NCBI GenBank assembly: GCA_028245195.1
Contig: JAOKCF010000003.1
Location: forward strand, 182,830-246,829
Direction: 5' to 3'
Source of the DNA: Vicingaceae bacterium
GTDB taxonomy: Bacteria > Bacteroidota > Bacteroidia > Flavobacteriales_E > Vicingaceae
DNA length: 64,000 nt
In this document: positions 53,072 to 61,723 of the stretch, piece by piece
Layout: each line of letters starts with the position of its first letter
How positions within the stretch are numbered: position 1 is the stretch's first letter
Made by a program: the position numbers and the translations under genes
The notes under the pieces: model-generated
Database searches by the model: none
What the model saw: the letters and a program-made list of their open reading frames with translations, nothing else
What the model was told of the DNA's origin: nothing

Positions 53072-55774
53072 ATGGTTAAGAAAATTTTTGTAGGACTATT
53101 AATATTGGTAATTCTTATAGTAGGAACCCTGATTGCGGTGCCTTACATCTTTAAAGATGACATTGTCAAATTAGTAAAAACAGAGGCCAATAAGACAGTA
53201 AACGCCAAGATAGATTTTGGAAATTTCGATTTGAGTTTAATCAAAAGCTTTCCTGACTTTTATTTTTCCATAGAGGGAATTAAAGTAGATGGCATAGCCA
53301 AATTTGAAGGTGTTCAATTGGCAAACATTAAGGAAATTGATTTAGTAGTGGACTTAATGTCTGTTATCAAAGGTGAATCTATCAATATAAAGCGCATTTC
53401 AATTTTGGAACCAACCATAAATACCATTGTAATGGCGGATGGTTCTGCAAATTATGACATCGCTAAAACGGACTCTACTGCTTTAGTAGAAACGGAGGTT
53501 TCCAGCTCCAACACTTCCTTTAAAATGGAATTACAGCAGTTCGATATCGTTGATGGAATGCTGAAATATAACGATGCTACTTTTCCAATGTTAATGAATA
53601 TTGATGGGCTAAATATCAGTCTTCAGGGAGACTTTACAGAGAACATAACTAATTTGAAGATTGAAGGTGGAGTGAATCAACTGAGCTTAGATTACGATGG
53701 AATTAAATACATGAATCAGGTCAAGGTATTCTTAGATATGATGTTGGAGATGAACTTAGAGGAAGCGAAATATACCTTTATAGAGAATGAGTTTGGGATA
53801 AATGAATTACTGCTGAGTTTTGATGGTTGGGTAGCAATGCCGTCTGATGCTATTGACATGGACCTAACCTTCCAAGCAAAAAAAATAGAGTTTAAAGAAA
53901 TCTTGTCGCTTATTCCAGCAGAGTTTACTAAAGATTTAGAAGGAGTGGAAACTTCAGGAAAAATGTCTTTGAGCGGTTATGCGAAAGGAATCTATTTAGA
54001 AGAAAACTACCCTACTTTTGGTGCCAAATTGCAAGTCGAAAATGCTAGATTCCAATATCCTGATTTACCAAAGTCGGTGGAAGATATTCAAATTTTAGCT
54101 TCTGCAGAAAACCTAGATGGTAATTTAGACCATACGGTGGTAGACGTGCCAAAATTTCATTTGGTCATAGCAGATAACCCTTTCGATATAAACGTATTGG
54201 TAAAAACGCCAATATCTGACCCATTCATCAAGGCAGGAATGAAGGGAAAAATTACCTTAGACAACATCAAAGATGTAATTCCTTTAGAAAAGAACGATGA
54301 ACTAACTGGACAATTTATTGCTGATTTGGCGATGGAAGGAAACTTATCGACCATAGAGAAAGAGCAGTACGAAGATTTTAAAGCGAAAGGAACGTTACAG
54401 GCAATGAACATCCATTACAATTCTGAATCAATTGATTACCCTGTGGATGTAATGGAAGCTGAAATGGTATTCTCACCTCAATTTGTTGCTTTGAATAAAA
54501 TGAATATCAAACTTGGTGAGTCGGATATTCAAGCTACTGGGAAATTGGAGAACTTTATTGGATTTGCGTTGAAAGACAACCAGGTGCTAAAAGGAAATTT
54601 GGTGATTACATCTACGTATATGAATCTTGATGAGCTTGCAGGAATGGAAGATGAGAGTGCTGCATTTGCAGAAGGAGAAGCAGTGGTAGATAGTAGTTTA
54701 ATGGAGGTAGTGTTGGTTCCTAAAAACATTGACTTTACCATGTCGACAATCATTGGGAAGGTATTGTGCGATGAGTTAGTAGTTGAGAATATTAATGGAG
54801 CAATAAATTTGAAAGACGAAAGAATTTCGATGCAAGAAGTTTCGATGAATTTACTGAAAGGGAGTATGTTCATGAATGGTTATTATGAAACTTCTGATAA
54901 TCTGGCTCCCTCATACGATTTTGCGATGAACATTACAGATTTTGACTTGCAAGAAACAATGCAAAATTTTAATGCAGTGGAACAATTAGCTCCTATTGTG
55001 AAATATGGTTCAGGCCTGTATTCAACAATTTTGGATATAAAAGGAAAGTTAGATCAAAATATGGAGCTAAACTTTGATTCCATGTCTGGCAAAGGGAAAA
55101 TAAAAACGAAGAGTATTTCCATTGATGGCTACAAGCCGTTAACAAAAGTGGCAGATCTCTTAAAATATGATAAGCTAACGCCATTAATTATTAACGACGC
55201 AGATATTACATTACAGATAGTTCAAGGGAAAGTATTTGTTGACCCTTTCACAAATATGATTGGTAAAACAGAAATGACGATTTCCGGAAGTAACTCTTTT
55301 GATAAAACAATTGATTATGTATTTGCATTTGCAATTCCAAGAGAAGAGTTTGGAGGGGCCGCTAACCAAGCTGTAGATGACTTATTGGCAAAAGCTGCTG
55401 CAAACGGAGTCGATTTAAGCGGAGCAGTAGATGTTGTAAATGTTGACGTAACATTAAAAGGACCTGCTACAGATCCTAAAATTGGCACAAACTTCAAGAA
55501 AAGTACTGGTGACGCAAAAGAAGCTCTGAAAGCCAAAGCGAAGGCAGAGTTAGATGCAGCAAAGCAAAAAGCTCAAGAAGAATTAGAAAAGAAGAAAAAG
55601 GAGTTAGAGGCCCAAGGCAAGAAAGAATTGGAAAAGCAAAAACAGAAAGCTCAAGAAGAATTAGAGAGGCAAAAACAAAAGGCAGAAGAAGAACTGCAGA
55701 AGCAAAAAGAGGCGGCCAAGAAAAAATTGGAAGAAGAAGCCAAGAAAAAATTAAAAGGACTTCTTAGAAAGTAA
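53072..55774 (+). CDS. AsmA-like protein with highly charged C-terminal helix
   Basis: 900 aa; N-terminal TM, AsmA-type beta-rich body, Lys/Glu/Gln tail. Confidence 0.8.
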   Translation: MVKKIFVGLLILVILIVGTLIAVPYIFKDDIVKLVKTEANKTVNAKIDFGNFDLSLIKSFPDFYFSIEGIKVDGIAKFEGVQLANIKEIDLVVDLMSVIKGESINIKRISILEPTINTIVMADGSANYDIAKTDSTALVETEVSSSNTSFKMELQQFDIVDGMLKYNDATFPMLMNIDGLNISLQGDFTENITNLKIEGGVNQLSLDYDGIKYMNQVKVFLDMMLEMNLEEAKYTFIENEFGINELLLSFDGWVAMPSDAIDMDLTFQAKKIEFKEILSLIPAEFTKDLEGVETSGKMSLSGYAKGIYLEENYPTFGAKLQVENARFQYPDLPKSVEDIQILASAENLDGNLDHTVVDVPKFHLVIADNPFDINVLVKTPISDPFIKAGMKGKITLDNIKDVIPLEKNDELTGQFIADLAMEGNLSTIEKEQYEDFKAKGTLQAMNIHYNSESIDYPVDVMEAEMVFSPQFVALNKMNIKLGESDIQATGKLENFIGFALKDNQVLKGNLVITSTYMNLDELAGMEDESAAFAEGEAVVDSSLMEVVLVPKNIDFTMSTIIGKVLCDELVVENINGAINLKDERISMQEVSMNLLKGSMFMNGYYETSDNLAPSYDFAMNITDFDLQETMQNFNAVEQLAPIVKYGSGLYSTILDIKGKLDQNMELNFDSMSGKGKIKTKSISIDGYKPLTKVADLLKYDKLTPLIINDADITLQIVQGKVFVDPFTNMIGKTEMTISGSNSFDKTIDYVFAFAIPREEFGGAANQAVDDLLAKAAANGVDLSGAVDVVNVDVTLKGPATDPKIGTNFKKSTGDAKEALKAKAKAELDAAKQKAQEELEKKKKELEAQGKKELEKQKQKAQEELERQKQKAEEELQKQKEAAKKKLEEEAKKKLKGLLRK

Positions 55775-55795
55775 GCTTTTATCTTTCTTTGCGAA

Positions 55796-57826
55796 TTGAT
55801 TGAAATTTGGATGAACGGAGTATTTAATTTGACATTGATGAAAAGAAGAGCTGCTTTAATTGCATTGCTTTTTGCATTTTCAACGGCTTTCGCGCAAGAG
55901 GATTTTGGCTGCTCTAAACCGAATAAAAAAGCTAAGAAACTTTATGATAAGGCTCAACAACTTAACTTTAAAGGAGAAGATAGTTACCGTAGTTTAATAG
56001 AGGCGGTCAAAATACAAGAAGATTATGCACAAGCACTTTCGCTTTTGGCATATATCAACGATAGGAAGCTAGAGCAATACCCGGAAAACTTAAGAATTCG
56101 AAATCGAGTTAAATCTTATTACGAAAAAACAAGAAGTGCTTGTCCGGCTTATCGTAACTTTGAAGCTACCTTCTGGTTAGCTAAGTTTTGTTACGACCAA
56201 CGAAATTATGTTCAAGCATATACGTATGTAACCGAGTATTTGTCGAATTCAAAATCAACAACAGGTAAAGAGCTCGAAGAAGCGGAAAGTATTAAAAAAA
56301 GGATAGAACAGTATAAAGAACTGTTTAAGCAGACAGTCCCTTTTAATCCAAATAAGGTTCCTGGAGTCTCTACGAATGAAGACGAGTATTTACCGATTTT
56401 GTCACCAGACAATCAATTTCTGTTTTTCACTCGGAAAACAATCGTTGATTCGAAGAGTGTTTTCGGTGAACAGGAAAAGGAGTTATTTTTTCAAAGTAGA
56501 AAACGATATAATGGTACGTACTCTAAGGGAATTCCTATGGGAACTCCTTTTAATTCTGGCAACTCGCATCAAGGAGGTTCGAGTATTTCGGTAGATAATA
56601 AATTACTCTTCATTACCATTGTGAGCCCAAGTTATACAAAAGATGGGCGATCCTACTCAAACGGCGATATTTATTATTCTGATTTTTATGATGGTAATTG
56701 GAGCGCTTTAAAAAGCATCGGAGAGCATATAAATGGTCAATTTACTTGGGAGGGTCAGCCTTCTATTTCTGCCGATAATCAAATACTTTATTTTTCTAGT
56801 GCTCGAGAAACAAGTGATACACATTATGGAGGGATGGATTTGTATAAAGTAGAACGACTGCTAAATGGAAACTGGGGAAATCCTATTAACCTTGGTCCTA
56901 AAATTAATACTTCGGGAGATGAGAAATCTCCCTTCATGCACTCCGACAGCTACACCCTTTACTTTTCATCAGATGGTCACCCGGGAGTTGGAGGGCAAGA
57001 TATCTTTTTTTCACATATTGATAAGTTCAAAGAATTTACTATCCCTGTTAATATTGGAGTTCCTATTAACACAGAAGAAGATGAGGTAGGTTTTAAGGTA
57101 AGCACAGACGGGAAGTATGGATACTTTTCTTCCAACACTCTTGGGGAGGGACTAGACATTTATAATTTTGAATTACCTGAGTTTGCCAGGCCCGATGAGG
57201 TTGCATTCATAAAAGGGGCAATAAGTTCTAAAGATCCGAATGCTGCAATGGGAATGAAAATTGAACTAAAAAATACCATGACAAATGAGGTAACGAATGG
57301 TGTAGTGGATGAGAAGACAGGAGAATATGTAGCGGTAATTAGAGCTAAAGCAAAAGAAGATGTTATGATGATGGCCAAAAAAAACGGTTACGGATTTACC
57401 TCACAATACATTAGCTCAGATCAAGATGTAATTGGTCGCCCAAAACGAGTCGCTGAGGTTGAATTTAAACCAATAGAAACAGGGCAAACCTATCAAATCA
57501 ATAACATTAACTTCGCTAAAGATTCGTATGAATTAAACTCTCAGGTTGTTAATATTTTGAATGAATTTATTGTCTTTTTAGAGGATAATGCTTCTGTTAA
57601 AGTTGCGATTCATGGTCATACAGATAATATAGGATATTCAAAAGAAAATATGTTGCTTTCAACAAATCGAGCAAAAGCCGTTTTTAATTATTTAATTATT
57701 CAGGACATAGATCCAACTCGGCTAAAGTTCAAAGGTTTTGGATCAACTAACCCAGTTGCTAGTAATAGTACAATTGAAGGAAGAGCTAAAAATAGAAGAA
57801 CGGAGTTCGTTATACTTTCCAAGTAA
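55796..57826 (+). CDS. OmpA-family protein with PD40/WD40-like repeats; likely start ATG 55838
   Basis: Signal peptide after internal Met; repeated ILYFSSA/LYFSSDGHPGVGGQDIF; C-terminal IHGHTDNIGYSKEN..LSTNRAKAV. Confidence 0.85.
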   Translation: MIEIWMNGVFNLTLMKRRAALIALLFAFSTAFAQEDFGCSKPNKKAKKLYDKAQQLNFKGEDSYRSLIEAVKIQEDYAQALSLLAYINDRKLEQYPENLRIRNRVKSYYEKTRSACPAYRNFEATFWLAKFCYDQRNYVQAYTYVTEYLSNSKSTTGKELEEAESIKKRIEQYKELFKQTVPFNPNKVPGVSTNEDEYLPILSPDNQFLFFTRKTIVDSKSVFGEQEKELFFQSRKRYNGTYSKGIPMGTPFNSGNSHQGGSSISVDNKLLFITIVSPSYTKDGRSYSNGDIYYSDFYDGNWSALKSIGEHINGQFTWEGQPSISADNQILYFSSARETSDTHYGGMDLYKVERLLNGNWGNPINLGPKINTSGDEKSPFMHSDSYTLYFSSDGHPGVGGQDIFFSHIDKFKEFTIPVNIGVPINTEEDEVGFKVSTDGKYGYFSSNTLGEGLDIYNFELPEFARPDEVAFIKGAISSKDPNAAMGMKIELKNTMTNEVTNGVVDEKTGEYVAVIRAKAKEDVMMMAKKNGYGFTSQYISSDQDVIGRPKRVAEVEFKPIETGQTYQINNINFAKDSYELNSQVVNILNEFIVFLEDNASVKVAIHGHTDNIGYSKENMLLSTNRAKAVFNYLIIQDIDPTRLKFKGFGSTNPVASNSTIEGRAKNRRTEFVILSK

Positions 57827-57832
57827 TCTAAT

Positions 57833-57840
57833 TACATTTG
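57833..57840 (+). promoter_or_regulatory. Bacteroidetes -7 element TACATTTG upstream of DUF4920 gene
   Basis: TAnnTTTG 20 nt before the ATG at 57860. Confidence 0.5.
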
Positions 57841-57859
57841 CACGAAATTAAATCAAAAT

Positions 57860-58414
57860 ATGAAAAAGAGTGTATTATTTTTCGCTGTAGGAGCTATGTT
57901 ATTTGCTACTGCTTGTGATACAAAAAAAGTAGAGGCAGAAGAAGTTGTTGAAGAAACAACTGAGAATACGGAAGAGGCAATGGAAGCTGCAGCTGAAGAG
58001 TCAAATCAATTTGCAAATAATCCTGAGGGACATTTTGGAAAAATTATTGAGGCAGAAGGAGCTAAATTTGTAGATGAGTTTACCACACTAATGGATGGGA
58101 AAGATTCATTAAATGTAAAAATTCAAGCAGTTGCTGCGGATGTTTGCCAGAATAAAGGTTGTTGGATGAAAGTTGAAACTGCTGACGGTAACACGATGAG
58201 AATCAAGTTTAAAGATTACGGTTTCTTTGTGCCTATGGATATTACAGGAAAAAATGTAATTTTTGAAGGTGTAGCATATAGAGACACTACTTCAGTTGAA
58301 GATTTAAAACACTACGCAATGGACGGTGGTCAATCTGAAGAAGAAATTAATGCGATTATGGAACCAAAAATTAGTACTTCTTTTCTTGCAGAGGGAGTAA
58401 TTGTATTAGACTAA
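57860..58414 (+). CDS. DUF4920 domain lipoprotein
   Basis: 184 aa; lipobox LFATAC; DVCQNKGCWMKV..GNTMRIKFKDYGFFVP. Confidence 0.85.
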   Translation: MKKSVLFFAVGAMLFATACDTKKVEAEEVVEETTENTEEAMEAAAEESNQFANNPEGHFGKIIEAEGAKFVDEFTTLMDGKDSLNVKIQAVAADVCQNKGCWMKVETADGNTMRIKFKDYGFFVPMDITGKNVIFEGVAYRDTTSVEDLKHYAMDGGQSEEEINAIMEPKISTSFLAEGVIVLD

Positions 58415-58437
58415 AATTACAAATGACTTTAACGTCG

Positions 58438-58466
58438 AGCCCCTTTTCAGAAATGAAAGGGGGCTT
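58438..58466 (+). terminator. Rho-independent terminator
   Basis: AGCCCCTTTTC-agaaat-GAAAGGGGGCTTTTTT. Confidence 0.8.
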
Positions 58467-58547
58467 TTTTATGTAATTAATTTATTCGCTGTCTTTATGC
58501 AACAATAAATCGCTTAATTTAGCGTCTTAAGAGATATTTTTCACCTT

Positions 58548-59588
58548 ATGATTAAAAAAATAGGATTCTTTATTTGCGCTATTTCAAGCATTTTCACTCA
58601 AGCACAATCTGGAGGAAATAACACATATGAGTTCTTAAATATCACATCTTCTGCCAGATTAGCTGCACTTGGAGGTGCACAAATTGCAGTAAAAGATAAT
58701 GATCCTTTTTTAGCATTTGATAATCCAAGTTTGTTGAACAAAGAAATGGACAACAAATTAGCTCTAACTTATCTAAACTACATTTCTGATATTGGTTCAG
58801 GATTCGCATCTTACACGAAGTCATATAAAGATATTGGCACATTTTCAGGGGCGGTGAAATTTATTGACTATGGTAAATTCACAGAAACGGATAATGCAGG
58901 CAACGAAATTGGAGAATTTTCTTCAGGGGAATATGCCTTCGTCATAGGATATGCAAGAGAAATTGATACTAATTTTTCAATCGGAGCAAATGTTAAGACA
59001 ATTTATTCAAATTTCTACGACTACAATTCTCTGGGAGCTGCGGTTGATCTAAGCGCCAGTTATTTAAGTTTAAACAGAAGGTTTACAATTGCTATGGTAG
59101 TAAAAAATATTGGGAGACAAATTACTACATATAATGATGGGGAGGAAGAGGAGTTGCCATTTGAAATACAATGGGGATTATCTAAAAGTTTTGAAAATAT
59201 ACCAATTAGGTTAGGGCTGGTGTTCCACAACCTCCAGCAATGGGATTTAAGGTATGACAATCCTAACGATGATCAAGAGTCTTCAATTTTAAATACTCCT
59301 GGAGAAGAGGAGAAAGAGGACAATAAATTTCTGCAAAACTTCGGACGTCATATAATTGTAAATACCGAGTTTTTGGTCAGTAAAAATTTCAATATCCGTT
59401 TTGGTTATAATTATCAAAGAAGAGCTGATTTGAGAATTGATGATAAGTTAGGAACCGTTGGGTTCAGTTTGGGCTTAGGTTTTAGGGTTAATAAATTTCA
59501 TCTGAGTTATGGAAGGTCGGCTTTTCATCAAGCAGCAGCCACAAATACCTTTTCAATTTCTACACGACTTTCCGATTTTATCAAGTAA
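58548..59588 (+). CDS. porQ: Type IX secretion system protein PorQ
   Basis: 346 aa; signal peptide, YEFLNITSSARLAALGGAQIAV, beta-barrel C-terminus; next to cmk. Confidence 0.8.
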   Translation: MIKKIGFFICAISSIFTQAQSGGNNTYEFLNITSSARLAALGGAQIAVKDNDPFLAFDNPSLLNKEMDNKLALTYLNYISDIGSGFASYTKSYKDIGTFSGAVKFIDYGKFTETDNAGNEIGEFSSGEYAFVIGYAREIDTNFSIGANVKTIYSNFYDYNSLGAAVDLSASYLSLNRRFTIAMVVKNIGRQITTYNDGEEEELPFEIQWGLSKSFENIPIRLGLVFHNLQQWDLRYDNPNDDQESSILNTPGEEEKEDNKFLQNFGRHIIVNTEFLVSKNFNIRFGYNYQRRADLRIDDKLGTVGFSLGLGFRVNKFHLSYGRSAFHQAAATNTFSISTRLSDFIK

Positions 59589-59597
59589 TTTTGGAAA

Positions 59598-60299
59598 ATG
59601 AATCAGCCCATTATTATCGCTATTGACGGTTATTCTTCTTGTGGAAAAAGTACGATTGCTAAGGCGTTAGCAAAACGGCTAAATTATGTCTTCGTTGATA
59701 CTGGCGCAATGTACCGAGCGGTATGTTTCTACATTCTTCGCAATGAAATAGACTGGCAACATAGTTCTGAACAAGAAATAGAAAACACGTTAGACAACAT
59801 CACAATCACTTTTGAATATAATTCTGATTCACAGCAATCAGACACCTATTTAAATGGAGAGAACGTAGAACAAGAAATCCGTGGTAAGGCAGTATCTGAA
59901 GTGGTAAGTGAAATTAGCCAGATCAAATCCATTCGTAAAAGAATGGTAAGCCTTCAACAAAAAGTAGGAGTTAAAAAAGGTTTAGTTATGGATGGGCGAG
60001 ATATTGGAACTCAAGTTTTTCCAAATGCCGAATTGAAAATTTTCATGACGGCAGATCCAAAAATTCGTGCTCAGCGAAGGTTTAGTGAGCTTAAATTAAA
60101 AGGTAAGCAATTAACGATTGAAGAAGTTGAAGAGAATCTATCAACAAGAGATTATAACGATACGAATCGTAAAGAAAACCCATTGAGAAAAGCATCTGAT
60201 GCAATAGAATTAGATAATACTTATCTGAATCAAGAGGAGCAATTGAACTGGGCGTTAAGAGTGCTTCACGAAAAAAACTTAGTTAATTCCCATTTCTGA
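59598..60299 (+). CDS. cmk: Cytidylate kinase
   Basis: 233 aa; IAIDGYSSCGKSTIAKALA, FVDTGAMYRAV, GRDIGT. Confidence 0.95.
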   Translation: MNQPIIIAIDGYSSCGKSTIAKALAKRLNYVFVDTGAMYRAVCFYILRNEIDWQHSSEQEIENTLDNITITFEYNSDSQQSDTYLNGENVEQEIRGKAVSEVVSEISQIKSIRKRMVSLQQKVGVKKGLVMDGRDIGTQVFPNAELKIFMTADPKIRAQRRFSELKLKGKQLTIEEVEENLSTRDYNDTNRKENPLRKASDAIELDNTYLNQEEQLNWALRVLHEKNLVNSHF

Positions 60300-61505
60300 T
60301 AAAACCAACTCTTTTGGTTTGTGTCCAGGGTAAAAAGAAAGAAGCTTATCCATTACTCCGTCTACTACAGCATCAGGGCAAGATGCTCCGGAAGTTAAAA
60401 TGATCCGAACAGGATTTTTTTCTGGTAAAAAGTTTTTCGTCATTAATATTTGCTTCTCATGGAAATTGAAATGTCTAATCTTAGTAGCATTCAATAGTTC
60501 TTCATCGCTTGAGATAAAATATGTAGATAATTTCTCTTCGCATAATTCCACAAGATGAGAAGTGTTGGAACTGTTAAAGCCTCCAACAACAATCGCTAAA
60601 TCAGCTTCTTTTTCTAATAGTCCAAAGGTTGCTTGCTGATTATCATTTGTAGCATAACATAATGTATCTCTTGTATCGGCAAAGTGTAAGTCTAAATTCT
60701 CTGTGCCGTACAATTGAAACATTATTTCTTCGAAGTAATCTGCAATATCTTGAGTATCAGAAGCTAGCATGATGGTTTGATTTACAACACCAACTCGTAA
60801 TAGATGCTTCTCCGGATCAAATCCTTTTGAGTAATTACCATTAAAGAGCTGATGAAACTCTTCAACTGTCATCTTTCTTTCTATATACTCTCCCAGTTTT
60901 TTAGCTTCTTCCATGTCTTTTACAACAATAGAAGGAGAAAACTCTGAACTGTGCGAAAATGTTGCTCTCGTCTCCTCATGTTTATGCTTACCGTGAATTA
61001 TTATAGTATAATCTTCTTTACCTAACTTTTCAGATTGTTTCCAAACTTTGGTTACAAAGGGACAAGTGGTATTGTATTTTTGAATTTCTATTCCAATACC
61101 TGTTAATATAGCTTCTATTTCTAATGTCGTTCCAAATGCAGGAATAATTACGATGTCTTCTTTGGTTAGTTCTTTCCATTCTACAAACTGATTGCCTTGA
61201 GTATCCATTATAAATTGAATGCCCATAGACCTTAAGTCTGCATTTACAGATGGGTTGTGAATCATTTGACTCAATAAGTAAATACGTTTTCCAGGATTTT
61301 CTTCAACTGCTTTATATGCGATTTCAATTGCATTTTCAACTCCAAAGCAAAATCCAAAATGTCTGGCAACTAAAAATTGAACTGGTCCAAAATCTAGCAA
61401 GGTAGGAGTAAAGTCTTTTTTTCTTGGGTCAGTTTCTTTCCTACTTTTTTTAATTGTAGAAATAAAAGAACTGCGGTATGTGATAGGTATATCGAATTGT
61501 TTCAT
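60279..61505 (-). CDS. ispH: 4-hydroxy-3-methylbut-2-enyl diphosphate reductase
   Basis: 408 aa; RHFGFCFGVENAI, TTCPFVTKVW, LTSGASCPDAVV. Confidence 0.92.
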   Translation of the reverse strand: MKQFDIPITYRSSFISTIKKSRKETDPRKKDFTPTLLDFGPVQFLVARHFGFCFGVENAIEIAYKAVEENPGKRIYLLSQMIHNPSVNADLRSMGIQFIMDTQGNQFVEWKELTKEDIVIIPAFGTTLEIEAILTGIGIEIQKYNTTCPFVTKVWKQSEKLGKEDYTIIIHGKHKHEETRATFSHSSEFSPSIVVKDMEEAKKLGEYIERKMTVEEFHQLFNGNYSKGFDPEKHLLRVGVVNQTIMLASDTQDIADYFEEIMFQLYGTENLDLHFADTRDTLCYATNDNQQATFGLLEKEADLAIVVGGFNSSNTSHLVELCEEKLSTYFISSDEELLNATKIRHFNFHEKQILMTKNFLPEKNPVRIILTSGASCPDAVVDGVMDKLLSFYPGHKPKELVLSEMGIN

Positions 61506-61612
61506 AGCAATGTTGGTTACTCAAAATTAACGAATGGTTATAAAAGGTAAACGATATTATAAAGAGATATGTTTTAAACATAAGTCATAGATTTTTGCAT
61601 TGTGATTTTTAG

Positions 61613-61620
61613 TATATTTG
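61613..61620 (+). promoter_or_regulatory. Bacteroidetes -7 element TATATTTG upstream of rpsA
   Basis: TAnnTTTG about 100 nt upstream of the ATG at 61724. Confidence 0.5.
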
Positions 61621-61723
61621 CGCCCTCTTTTTGAGAACCTCGAATATCGATATTTCGGGTACTTTAATAACAACTTTCGTTTTCATATCGATTAAAAAAA
61701 CGAAATACAAAAAAATTCGATTC

